A DNA stretch of 64,000 nt. It comes from Bacteriovoracaceae bacterium (GTDB lineage: Bacteria; Bdellovibrionota; Bacteriovoracia; Bacteriovoracales; Bacteriovoracaceae). The notes beneath the pieces were generated by a model. The model ran no database searches and was not told the DNA's origin. It was given only the letters and a program-made list of their open reading frames with translations. The position numbers were made by a program, and so were the translations under genes. Positions 54,119-62,333 of this stretch are shown here, piece by piece (positions within the stretch are counted from its first letter, which is position 1; each line of letters starts with the position of its first letter). The DNA lies in assembly GCA_029865945.1 (NCBI GenBank), contig JARXAH010000084.1, forward strand, positions 1 to 64,000, read 5' to 3'.

Positions 54119-54206
54119 TAGTGCATTTCTTTTCTCTTTTCTTTAATCTCTGTCGGGTGTATCGCTTCCATGTCTTTAATTATCTTTAATGGGGGAGAAT
54201 TGGTTT

Positions 54207-54674
54207 ATGTTAATGATCTCAAAAATTTTTATTTTTGCTGCCTTCTTGCTAAGTTCAACGGTTGTTTTTTCTCAAGGCCGTGTAGACGAACAAAAATTTC
54301 GGGCCGCCCACGAACTGTGTAACTCCCAAAAAGTAAGATCTGAATTGACGATTCAGCTAATTGCTACTTTAGCAAATATTAAAGCGAAAGAAGGGTTGAC
54401 TTCCTTTAACCCTATCGATGTTTCATCAAACCCCAATATTCGTGGCATTAGATTTAGTATTGTATCTAATGGCATTGCAGTAGCAGTAAGAGATTCAGTA
54501 GGAATTATCGATCTAGGTAATGATAACCTTTCTATAAGCTCAAAAATAGAATTTAATAAAAAATCAAATCTTTGGATTTATCGCTGTTTTGTTTATTATG
54601 TCGCCAGATCACCTTATGTTACTAGTAAACCCAGATATGATGGATGGATAACAAAAATCTACGAAATCAACTAA
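54207..54674 (+). CDS. small exported protein, unknown
   Basis: 155 residues from ATG 54207, preceded by GGGGGAGAA. Signal peptide to about VVFSQ, then a mixed alpha/beta domain with two Cys (HELCNSQ and YRCFVYY). No recognised family. The next 256 bases (54675-54930) contain a recombinase gene remnant and a hairpin-element remnant, no gene. Confidence 0.6.
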   Translation: MLMISKIFIFAAFLLSSTVVFSQGRVDEQKFRAAHELCNSQKVRSELTIQLIATLANIKAKEGLTSFNPIDVSSNPNIRGIRFSIVSNGIAVAVRDSVGIIDLGNDNLSISSKIEFNKKSNLWIYRCFVYYVARSPYVTSKPRYDGWITKIYEIN

Positions 54675-54681
54675 GTTTTCC

Positions 54682-54720
54682 TCGTAACTTTGGTTCACTT
54701 TCGCTTCTTTATGAATGAGT
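54682..54720 (-). pseudogene. remnant of a tyrosine recombinase 3' end
   Basis: On the minus strand this reads LIHKEAKVNQSYEE, matching LNHKDAKVTQSYID at the C-terminus of the intact recombinase at 57297, including the catalytic His and nucleophile Tyr. At DNA level 54685-54720 and 57325-57360 differ at only 4 of 36 bases and run in the same direction, 2,640 bases apart. Sequence identity stops at both ends of the fragment. Confidence 0.65.
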
Positions 54721-54724
54721 CGAT

Positions 54725-54755
54725 CGCACCCTGAAAATCAAAACCGCATCAGTAT
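54725..54755 (+). repeat. hairpin element remnant, copy D
   Basis: CGCACCCTGAAAA begins a 28-base stretch (54728-54755) that matches the right arm of copy C at about 20 of 28 positions and ends in GTAT. No left arm is present. It starts a few bases after the recombinase remnant. Confidence 0.5.
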
Positions 54756-54930
54756 ATAAGACAAAATCTCTCCACCATAAATGATGAGAAACTCATTTAA
54801 AAAATAAGAAATTAGGTTAGAATTAATTAATAATTTGAGCGAGTACCAAAACTTAATTTATTAATTTTATAAGTCACATGTTCGAAGCTCGTTAGCACAA
54901 ATAACAATTTTATTGCAAAGGAGAGACTAC

Positions 54931-55428
54931 ATGAAGTTACTAGCACCTTTTTTTACTGGTTTGCTTTTTCTTTCGACTTTGAGTGTTAAAGCTTATGGAG
55001 CTGATGGAAGTTCTGGTTGCGGCCCTGGTTGGTATATAGCAAAAGACAATTCTCTTCTTTCGTCGTCTGTACGTGCAACAACGAATGGAATTTTATCTCC
55101 AGTGGTGACAATCGGGATGACGGTTGGAACTTCTAATTGTACCAAGCACTCAATTGTAAAATTGGAAAAAGAACATTTAAAATTTGCCAATGAAAATTTT
55201 TATGAAATTGCAGCTGAATCTGCGAAAGGAACAGGTGCGTTTCTTACAACTTTTGCAGAGCTTATGGGCTGCAAAAGCGATACCATCAATCTTTTTAATC
55301 AACAAATGAAAACTCATTTCCCTGTTTTATTTCGCTGGGAAGGGGATAGTGCCAAAACTCTCATTTTTGAAACGTACAAAATGATTCTGCAAAATCCTAC
55401 ATTAAAACAAGCTTGCTTCTCAGTTTAG
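54931..55428 (+). CDS. DUF3015-type exported protein
   Basis: 165 residues from ATG 54931 (AAAGGAGA upstream). Signal peptide to about AYGADG, then GCGPGWYIAKDNSLLSSSVRATTNG (in parts GCGPGWYI, SSSVRATTNG), SNCTKHS, FAAENFYEIAAESAKGTG-like helix and ELMGC. The Cys-rich pattern is that of DUF3015 proteins. It overlaps the DUF4105 gene by 16 bases; this pairing points to a joint role at the outer membrane or in lipoprotein handling. Confidence 0.78.
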   Translation: MKLLAPFFTGLLFLSTLSVKAYGADGSSGCGPGWYIAKDNSLLSSSVRATTNGILSPVVTIGMTVGTSNCTKHSIVKLEKEHLKFANENFYEIAAESAKGTGAFLTTFAELMGCKSDTINLFNQQMKTHFPVLFRWEGDSAKTLIFETYKMILQNPTLKQACFSV

Positions 55429-57218
55429 TCTCATTTTATTTTCTACTATATTCCAGTGAAGTTTTTAGTCTTGATACTAAAGATTCATTGGAATTTTCGC
55501 AATCCAAAGCATGGCGAAACTTGTTGTACTATGATGATTCGGGAAAATCACACGTTGTTACTCCTCAATTTTTCATCCATCCGCAGGGAAACAAAAACCC
55601 TCATCATGAATTATTGGCCACAGTAAAAGCATTTATAGAATATAGCAAAAACCATGAGGGTGAATTTTATGAATGCTTATTTCCGGCCAGATTTACTTTA
55701 CTATTTTCTTTTTTACCGCCAGACCACAAGCGAATTACTTGTACGGCCTTTGAAGAATGGCTCAGAGGTTTAGATATAGGAAATATCTATCTCGTTTATA
55801 CGAGTGCGTACCCCAATAATCCTGCGTCCACATTTGGACATACCTTCTTTCTCTTTGATAGACGCCAGCGAAGTAATAATGAGGAAACGAAACGACTTCT
55901 AGGTTATTCCTTATCTTTTCAGGCCCATACTAATCAAAGTGATTCTGCTGTTCTTTATACGATCAAAGGTATCACGGGAGGCTACTTAGCAAGAGCAGAG
56001 TTAAATCCTTACTACATAAATATAGGTGTCTATAATAATTCTGAAAGTCGAGATCTATGGGAATACCCCCTTAATATGAGTGAGGAAAAAAAAATATTTT
56101 TTGTTAGACATATGTGGGAAATTCAACTTTTGGCAGCATTTCCCTACTATTTTTTCGATGAAAATTGTTCGACCTTGTTACTAAGAATGCTTGAGGCAGT
56201 CTTCCCAGAGATAAAATTTAAATCAAAAGATGACATATTTGTTGTTCCACAAACGACACTTCGAGAAGTTGTTCAATTGTTTCCAGCAAATGTTAATGAA
56301 CCGTATCGTTTCCATCCTTCAATCAAAAGAAAAATGTATACGCAACTTGTAAGACTTAATAGCGAACAGCGAGGTCTTTTCAATAAAGGAACTTCGCAAC
56401 TAAATGAAATTAAGGCCATTAATGATGCACCAACTTTAGATCTACTAGTAGATTTTTGGAAATGGAAAAATTATCAAGCAAATACTAATCTTAGTGAAAA
56501 TGAAAAGCTTTTCATGCGATCAACATTATTAAGGCGGTCAGAAGTTACAAATGAAGTTATCAAGGAGCAACCTAAAGAAGAACAGGCAGTAGAGTTGGAA
56601 AGACCAGATAAGGGCCACCCCATGAGTAACGTTAAGCTACTTGCAGGAAGTAGATTTACGGCCATAGGAGGTCGTTACGGTTTTCATGATTTTTTTGATA
56701 ATGAGGAAGGTTATGATGGCCATTCTTTCGTAAAACTTGCGGATTTTAGCTACGGGACAAATAGCGAGGGGGATAAAAATCACCAAAAAAAAGAATTTAA
56801 GATTAATGCTTTGGATATTTTATCTTTACAACATTTTCATTTTTCACTACCCGCTTACTCCTGGAGAATCTCCATGAACTATGCATACATAGATAGAAGA
56901 AATGAATCTCATGTCAGTGCAGCAGGGGGCATCGGAATAACAGAGCAACCGTTTGCAGCGTATTTACTAGGATCTCTCCATCTCATTTCGAATGAAAACT
57001 TTCTTATTCGCCCAGGAGTCGACTTGGGAGCTAAATGGCATTTACGCGATCCATGGAAATTAATTTTGAATTTAAGAGAAGTGTGGAATGGTAAATCCGT
57101 TGTTGAGGAAAAAAAAGCAGGAATAGTTTATCAAAGAGAACGTTACCAAATAGAGCAAAGTTTTGTTAAACATACTCATTTTCGTAATTTCCAATTTAGC
57201 TTTTCCTATTTTTTCTAA
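55413..57218 (+). CDS. DUF4105 / Lnb-type protein, probable lipoprotein N-acyltransferase
   Basis: 601 residues with TTG start inside the previous gene, and a signal peptide. The DUF4105 core has YPNNPASTFGHTFFLF (catalytic-type His) and FDENCSTLLLRML (conserved Cys). Families with this domain include Lnb, which adds the third acyl chain to lipoproteins. From about 400 on, the protein is rich in alternating beta strands and ends in FSFSYFF, like an outer-membrane barrel. The enzyme call is family knowledge; the barrel is inference. Confidence 0.72.
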   Translation: MLLSLVSFYFLLYSSEVFSLDTKDSLEFSQSKAWRNLLYYDDSGKSHVVTPQFFIHPQGNKNPHHELLATVKAFIEYSKNHEGEFYECLFPARFTLLFSFLPPDHKRITCTAFEEWLRGLDIGNIYLVYTSAYPNNPASTFGHTFFLFDRRQRSNNEETKRLLGYSLSFQAHTNQSDSAVLYTIKGITGGYLARAELNPYYINIGVYNNSESRDLWEYPLNMSEEKKIFFVRHMWEIQLLAAFPYYFFDENCSTLLLRMLEAVFPEIKFKSKDDIFVVPQTTLREVVQLFPANVNEPYRFHPSIKRKMYTQLVRLNSEQRGLFNKGTSQLNEIKAINDAPTLDLLVDFWKWKNYQANTNLSENEKLFMRSTLLRRSEVTNEVIKEQPKEEQAVELERPDKGHPMSNVKLLAGSRFTAIGGRYGFHDFFDNEEGYDGHSFVKLADFSYGTNSEGDKNHQKKEFKINALDILSLQHFHFSLPAYSWRISMNYAYIDRRNESHVSAAGGIGITEQPFAAYLLGSLHLISNENFLIRPGVDLGAKWHLRDPWKLILNLREVWNGKSVVEEKKAGIVYQRERYQIEQSFVKHTHFRNFQFSFSYFF

Positions 57219-57252
57219 ACTGAATGGGAGATAATCTGAAAAGCTAAATTGG
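57191..57252. repeat. 15-bp perfect inverted repeat across a stop codon
   Basis: CCAATTTAGCTTTTC (57191-57205) and GAAAAGCTAAATTGG (57238-57252) enclose 32 bases containing the stop of the Lnb-like gene. A T6 run lies in the loop, not after the stem, so it is not a standard terminator. It is 45 bases from the end of the tyrosine recombinase gene. Confidence 0.7.
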
Positions 57253-57296
57253 CAATCGAATATAACGAAACATTGTATTGGGCCAATGAGTTTTTC

Positions 57297-58331
57297 TTAG
57301 CTCTGATGCTCAACATAATCAATATAACTTTGGGTCACTTTCGCATCTTTATGATTGAGGTAGTTGCGTACTAATAAAAGATCCTTGGTTTTTTTATAAA
57401 GTTCGCTAGCACAGGCCTTCCTAAAACTATGGGGCCCAATTCCCACTGATTCAGGAAGGCCTTTCTTGATCATTCGCTTAATCACTCCATACATGCTTCG
57501 CTCAGTAATATGTTTTTTGGAGGCCACGTTAGAAAAGCGATCAAAAAAAAGCCAGCCCTGATTAATGTGAAAACTGTAACAGTATTTATGAAAAAGTTCG
57601 AAGATGAGATCCGCATTCTGAACTTTGAGAAACTGAATGCTGCCTCCTTTGCGCAATAATTTGATCGTTTGTTTAGACTTATCAAAACTATCTACTTGCA
57701 AACTACATAACTCCGCTAATCGAAGGCCACCGAAGTAAAGAAGGTTTAAAATAAATTGCGATTTAACGGACTTATTTTTTAATAACAACTTTGAAAATTC
57801 TTCGGGGGAGATATTTTTCGTATGATCGATGTCGATATCTTTTAATTTTATGGAATGAAGTGCCGCCATGACGGGATTTTTTTTTATTCGCAGAGTTTCT
57901 TTTTGTTCGGATTCAATTAAAAACTGAAAAAACATTTTCAGGGCCGTGAAATGTCTTCTTCTTGATGAGGCCTTAAGAGGTGAGCGCAGCTGAAATAATT
58001 GCGGCCCACTCAAGAGTCTTGGCGCTGGATGATTGGGCCTGGGTTTAATCCACTTAAATATTTGTTTACGCCAGAAATTAATAAATCCATAACTTTTTGC
58101 CTTGCTTGGAAGGGTATGGCCGCTGATATACCGTCCATATTCGCTGATATCACCAGGTGTAATCATAGATAATTCACGATCGGTGGCGATTAACCAGTCG
58201 AAGAATTGAGCTAAATCTGCTCGGTAATTGATCAGAGTTTTGGGCGATTTATTGCGCGATTCCTCGTTATTTAAGAAAGAATTTATTAAAGAAAATTGAG
58301 CATTTTGCGTTTTTTTGTAAATATTTATCAT
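57297..58331 (-). CDS. tyrosine recombinase (XerC/D-like integrase)
   Basis: 344 residues. N-terminal SAM-like DNA-binding domain (SPKTLINYRADLAQFFDWL, given within limit) to about 150, then the catalytic domain: Arg in FGGLRLAELCSL, Lys in LLRKGGSIQ, HSFRKACASEL (H-x-x-R), LNHKDAKVTQSYIDY (His and nucleophile Tyr). All six catalytic positions are present. Longer than XerC/D (300) by an insertion around 95-120. It stands alone with no phage or plasmid genes beside it, and a fragment of a close relative lies 2.6 kb away. Confidence 0.88.
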   Translation of the reverse strand: MINIYKKTQNAQFSLINSFLNNEESRNKSPKTLINYRADLAQFFDWLIATDRELSMITPGDISEYGRYISGHTLPSKAKSYGFINFWRKQIFKWIKPRPNHPAPRLLSGPQLFQLRSPLKASSRRRHFTALKMFFQFLIESEQKETLRIKKNPVMAALHSIKLKDIDIDHTKNISPEEFSKLLLKNKSVKSQFILNLLYFGGLRLAELCSLQVDSFDKSKQTIKLLRKGGSIQFLKVQNADLIFELFHKYCYSFHINQGWLFFDRFSNVASKKHITERSMYGVIKRMIKKGLPESVGIGPHSFRKACASELYKKTKDLLLVRNYLNHKDAKVTQSYIDYVEHQS

Positions 58332-58470
58332 TTAAATTGTTCCGATAATGTATATTATACGTATGTAATAAATAAATTTTATCTATAAAAAGTGACCCTT
58401 GTCTATTGAAACATTAATTATTTAAGGTATCTTGCTTTTCTATTATTTAAATTCTATTGGGAGAAAACTT

Positions 58471-58950
58471 ATGAAAAAGCACAAAAAAAAAGTGGCCTTA
58501 ATCGCATGGTTGATGGGAAATGTTTTATTTTCGATGATCGCTAACGGGCAAATGAATGCAGACCTAATCTGTAAAATCAAAACGAAAAAAATTCTATTGG
58601 ACGGCAAGGCCATCGAAATAAAAAAAGTAAAAGTGCTTTTGGATGACCGTATGTATCCTGAATTTTCTCAAATAAAATATTCTGTGGCCGGTGGGAAAAT
58701 TGAGAGCAGAGTTTTTAGTTTTATTAAAAATGACAGCGGCCAATACACAAGAATTTCAGATCTAATCAATACCAAAAAGAAGTATGCCATTGGCACGGCC
58801 GCAAGTTATTCGATCTTAGATAATAAGGGCACACTAAGTTTTGCTCTATTAAAAATTGAAGATGACGGGACGATTGAATTTGTTCCAGGTTCGGCCAAAG
58901 ATATTAAATATGAAGATTGTGAATATACTCATGAATCTAGAGAAGAATAA
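58471..58950 (+). CDS. small exported protein, unknown
   Basis: 159 residues from ATG 58471, with GGGAGAAAA upstream. Basic start KKHKKK, hydrophobic stretch and cleavage near ANGQ. The mature part is beta-rich with two Cys (LICKIK and YEDCEY) at its ends, suggesting a disulphide-closed beta domain. No family is recognised. A strong hairpin follows the gene. Confidence 0.6.
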   Translation: MKKHKKKVALIAWLMGNVLFSMIANGQMNADLICKIKTKKILLDGKAIEIKKVKVLLDDRMYPEFSQIKYSVAGGKIESRVFSFIKNDSGQYTRISDLINTKKKYAIGTAASYSILDNKGTLSFALLKIEDDGTIEFVPGSAKDIKYEDCEYTHESREE

Positions 58951-58975
58951 TAAAGATTTAAACTAATTATGGGCC

Positions 58976-59007
58976 CTCTACCTGATAATCTGCCTTATCA
59001 GGTAGAG
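58976..59007 (+). terminator. strong hairpin after the exported-protein gene
   Basis: A perfect 13-bp stem (CTCTACCTGATAA / TTATCAGGTAGAG) with a 6-base loop lies 25 bases after the stop codon. A short TTT follows. It separates the gene from a converging gene and could act for both directions. Confidence 0.6.
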
Positions 59008-59068
59008 AGTTTGGGGGTTGAATTTAGTACATTTGAATAAGTAGCCGGAATTTAATGAACTTAATCTT

Positions 59069-60304
59069 TTATTGCCCGAGTGTCCGTTTTACTTGGGTTG
59101 CCGGTTTTACTTGGGTTGCCGGTTTTTCTATTAATAATACGCCACATTCGCATTGTCTTGTTGTAACAGTCTCACCCTCTTTTTCGCGCTGTAGTCTTCC
59201 TGCTTTCGCTTCAGAAGACTCAGGGATTGGCGTACTCAATACGATCCCATCATTTATACACAGGTGTTTAAAAATATTACTATCCCATATATTGGAATAG
59301 TAAAACGGATTAAATTCTTTCCCTAAAGATAAATCATTGCTATTTTTTTTGCAAAATATGGAATTATCGTTAGTTAATTCATACAACGCTTTGAAGTCTC
59401 CAAGTAGATCAATCAGGCTTTTATTAGCGTATCCTAAATTAGATAGAAAATATCTATACTGATCATCAATGTACTTTTCGTATTTATTTTTATTTATTCT
59501 ATCCTTCATTTTCTTGGGATTCAAAGCAAGATTTCCTTCCTTTCCAAGTTCTCCTAAATATCTAAAGAATTCACCGGTCCGTGTTTGAAGTGAGTTAAAA
59601 ATGTTATTAACAGCAACCGTTTTGTTTTCTATTCCCTTTAGAGATCTCACTAATTCTCTTGATCGCTGTATAAACTGATTTTTTTCTAAAGGGCAATCTT
59701 TATTATAAATTAAGCCGCCATCGTTTCCGCTGATGCAAGCTAAGCTTGAATTTAGATCTTCTATTTTTTTACTGGTTTCACCTTGAATTTTTGTAAATGG
59801 ATTTTTTATTTTCGCATCAATACTAGCTAATTCAAAGTTTTCAATAAATGCCTTACTCGTATCAAGGTCCAATGAGGTAACAATTGGATCGCGATCCAGT
59901 TTAAGAGCTATAAGAAGTTTTTTTGTTTCTTCTCTGATGGAATACTTAGCAATAGTGTCGATCATTTTAATTTGCGCATCGGAACCTGCAATTAATTCGA
60001 TATCTTTCATTTCCTGTACACGACTACTCATTCCTGACAAATCAGAGAAATCCTTTAGCGCTTTATAAGAAACTTTTATAAATTTACGAATATTACTTTT
60101 GGGGTCACAAAAAAATTCATAGCCACGTGAAGAGCCTTGATCGACAGAAATACTTAATGATTTATTTCTATTATATAAGGTTTTCCAGCAATTTTCGTTG
60201 CTGCTTGGTTGTCCATAACTGGCGCCTACACTCATCAAGATTGAAACTATTACAAACCATGTCAATCTTCGTAGCCAATCTATGTACCCATTCTTTGTAC
60301 CCAT
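59069..60304 (-). CDS. exported helical protein, unknown
   Basis: 411 residues from ATG 60304, where AAAAGGTG lies 8 bases upstream and a signal peptide begins (cleavage near ASYGQ). The mature part is mostly helical with scattered Cys (NCWK, FFCDP, LACISG, CPLEK, FCKK, HLCIN, CECG). The C-terminus is made by a tandem 18-base duplication that repeats PATQVK. A 14-base duplication also occurs at the start codon (TACAAAGAATGGG repeated). No family is recognised. Confidence 0.6.
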   Translation of the reverse strand: MGTKNGYIDWLRRLTWFVIVSILMSVGASYGQPSSNENCWKTLYNRNKSLSISVDQGSSRGYEFFCDPKSNIRKFIKVSYKALKDFSDLSGMSSRVQEMKDIELIAGSDAQIKMIDTIAKYSIREETKKLLIALKLDRDPIVTSLDLDTSKAFIENFELASIDAKIKNPFTKIQGETSKKIEDLNSSLACISGNDGGLIYNKDCPLEKNQFIQRSRELVRSLKGIENKTVAVNNIFNSLQTRTGEFFRYLGELGKEGNLALNPKKMKDRINKNKYEKYIDDQYRYFLSNLGYANKSLIDLLGDFKALYELTNDNSIFCKKNSNDLSLGKEFNPFYYSNIWDSNIFKHLCINDGIVLSTPIPESSEAKAGRLQREKEGETVTTRQCECGVLLIEKPATQVKPATQVKRTLGQ

Positions 60305-60718
60305 TCTTTGCACCTTTTGTATGATGTATCGGACTAGAAATCTAAAATTCAAAGCCTATGCTTACTATTATAAGATCGGAAAGTGCGCTAGTTACTTTAC
60401 AGGATTCAACTTTACCTAATATGGGAAAATTTTTCTTCCTGCGCCACCGACTTATCTGATTTATTACACGACATGCCAATCGCACTTAGGTTTCAGGTGC
60501 CAATAATTTGAAAATTATGAGTTAAAGGTGTTTTTCATATTTCCGTTAGAATTAATAATCTTTAATTACATTTCCCACTGTCTATTTGATCGGAATAGGA
60601 TTTAGTTAATTGACGTTTTTGAATGGATTGCGTTAGAAGGGAATATATTTCTATGTTTCAAAGTGATACAATTTAGTATTATTTAATGGTTGACTAGTTA
60701 AGTAAGGGTATTTCAAGA
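60305..60718. other. gene-free stretch
   Basis: About 400 bases with no convincing gene. It contains hairpin-element remnant E at 60473-60501 and AT-rich DNA with possible promoter-like sequence before the lipoprotein gene. Nothing else is identifiable. Confidence 0.6.
60473..60501 (+). repeat. hairpin element remnant, copy E
   Basis: ATGCCAATCGCACTTAGG then TTTCAGGTG matches the left arm of copy C (ATACCCATCGCACTTTGG, TTTTCAGGG) apart from a few changes and a one-base deletion. The partner arm is missing. Confidence 0.5.
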
Positions 60719-61180
60719 ATGAAACTATATTCAATTAATCTCCTCCTATCTTGCATAGCTGTGATTTCTTGTTCGACGATGAATAGCAAGAACCAAATTG
60801 TTGAAATCAGGGCGGATGATAAATTTAAAATTGCCACCAACTCCCAGCAATTTTTACTCCAACATCCTACTACCATTGCCGTTACCGACCCGGATCCCAC
60901 GGGAACGTTTCTAGTAAAATACCTGACTAAATTTGAACGAGTTGCCGTAAAGCGAAAGATTGCCCATGAAATTCATACCCACTGCGACTTTCATGAGGCC
61001 TTAAAAAATTATCAGTGCTATCTAGAGCAAAAAGTTGGCCCAAAGTATTTTGAGAGTTTTCATTTTGTCATTAATGACGAAAAAGATATTTCTAATATAA
61101 CATCGGTCGCGATTTGCACGGAAAAAACCCCGCAACTAGATTACAAATCCCCTGAGTGCCCTATTCATTTGAAAAATTAA
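60719..61180 (+). CDS. small lipoprotein, unknown
   Basis: 153 residues with lipoprotein signal LLSCIAVISCST (lipobox VISC, acylated Cys 18). The mature part has four more Cys in HTHCDFHEALKNYQC and ICTEK...ECPIH. No family is recognised. It converges on the M28-like gene with a 20-base overlap. Confidence 0.65.
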   Translation: MKLYSINLLLSCIAVISCSTMNSKNQIVEIRADDKFKIATNSQQFLLQHPTTIAVTDPDPTGTFLVKYLTKFERVAVKRKIAHEIHTHCDFHEALKNYQCYLEQKVGPKYFESFHFVINDEKDISNITSVAICTEKTPQLDYKSPECPIHLKN

Positions 61181-62333
61181 GATAGTTCCAAATTCCTTGG
61201 GCCAAATACAACATAGAATTTTCTAGCGTTTTTGAGTTTAATGTTTCTGGAAGATCTTGAGACGTTAAATATCTTTTTTGGTTAAAATCTTTCTCCCAAT
61301 TTTGGGTAAAGACCACCGAGCTAACCCCATTATCCCAAAAGCGAAACGCATCACTATTCTCAAACTGGTTGGGCATCCACTCAAAAGTGATTTCATGTTT
61401 GATACTACTATTCGATTTCTCAAACAGAGTAATCAATTGTTCTTCTCTCCCGAATGTTTTTGAACTAGGCACGCTTGAATAGACTTTCATATTTCCTAAT
61501 TTTTTATCCTTATCAAAAATTTTAGAGTCATGCCCCAACATCTCTAATGCCAAGACCACAGAGACTTTTTCTTTCAGTGGAAGTCCAGTTTTTCCCAAAT
61601 TCTCAATTACTGCCAGCGAGCCTTGATAGGCCAATTGTTGCGAATCAACAAAAATAATCATGAGATTTTTTTGCTCAAAGGTAAGCTCTGAAAAACCTCG
61701 GATAAGTTCTAGCGCAATCGCCACAGCACTACCATTACTGTCGGCACCAGGAAATGTTCCCTCTATTAGAGGAGTCAAGGAATCCCAATTGATACCTAAG
61801 GTATCGTAACCAGCGACTAATACTAACCAAGGAAAATCAGCATTCACTTCTTTTTTCCAAATGAGGTTCGTTCCTTTACTAATCTTCGATTGGTCGATGA
61901 GTTGTTCCATTTTTTTTAAAAAACCACTCCACTTGATAAACTCTGGGGCCTCTGGTTTATAGCGATCTGCAAAATTGATCTGAAAATCATCTTGAAAAAA
62001 TTTTTTAATTTTGGATTTATTTAAATCAAAAGATTGCTCAATAAAACTTGTCCCAGGCATAGAGGTATATAATTTTATCTCTTGTTTTAGGTACTCTTTG
62101 GCCTTCTGGTGGCCAGGAAGCCCCACCATTCGGTAGGGCATGCCGCTTTGAACAAAACCCCTTAACGTTTTCATCAGTCGTTCATCGTTCCAGTTTTGAT
62201 ACACTTTTTTAAATTTTTTTTGTTGCTCTAACGAAATTTTAGGAAGGATAATTTTCTTAGGAATCGCTTTTGTTTCACAAAGGATACTCTTTGAGCTTAG
62301 TATAACGACTAAAAAAAGGATCACCCTGGTCAC
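61161..62333 (-). CDS. M28-type aminopeptidase-like protein with altered active site
   Basis: About 390 residues. GTG 62333 gives a signal peptide (VTRVILFLVVILSSKSILC) and reduces overlap with the upstream gene to 59 bases; earlier in-frame starts exist at 62399 and 62462. The M28 pattern is present: VAGYDTLG (normally H-x-D), PGADSNGSAVAIALEL (bridging Asp), FVDSQQLAYQGS (normally the E-E pair), ALEMLGHDS and NSDAFRFWDNGVSSVVF. The first zinc His is Tyr and the catalytic Glu is Gln, so activity is doubtful. It is exported and may bind peptides. Confidence 0.72.
   Translation of the reverse strand: MTRVILFLVVILSSKSILCETKAIPKKIILPKISLEQQKKFKKVYQNWNDERLMKTLRGFVQSGMPYRMVGLPGHQKAKEYLKQEIKLYTSMPGTSFIEQSFDLNKSKIKKFFQDDFQINFADRYKPEAPEFIKWSGFLKKMEQLIDQSKISKGTNLIWKKEVNADFPWLVLVAGYDTLGINWDSLTPLIEGTFPGADSNGSAVAIALELIRGFSELTFEQKNLMIIFVDSQQLAYQGSLAVIENLGKTGLPLKEKVSVVLALEMLGHDSKIFDKDKKLGNMKVYSSVPSSKTFGREEQLITLFEKSNSSIKHEITFEWMPNQFENSDAFRFWDNGVSSVVFTQNWEKDFNQKRYLTSQDLPETLNSKTLENSMLYLAQGIWNYLNFSNE

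Noticed and set aside
57191-57252. Integron attC-like site after the Lnb-like gene
   Set aside because: The repeat sits after a stop codon near an integrase, but the arms lack the GTTRRRY/RYYYAAC core boxes and only one copy exists.
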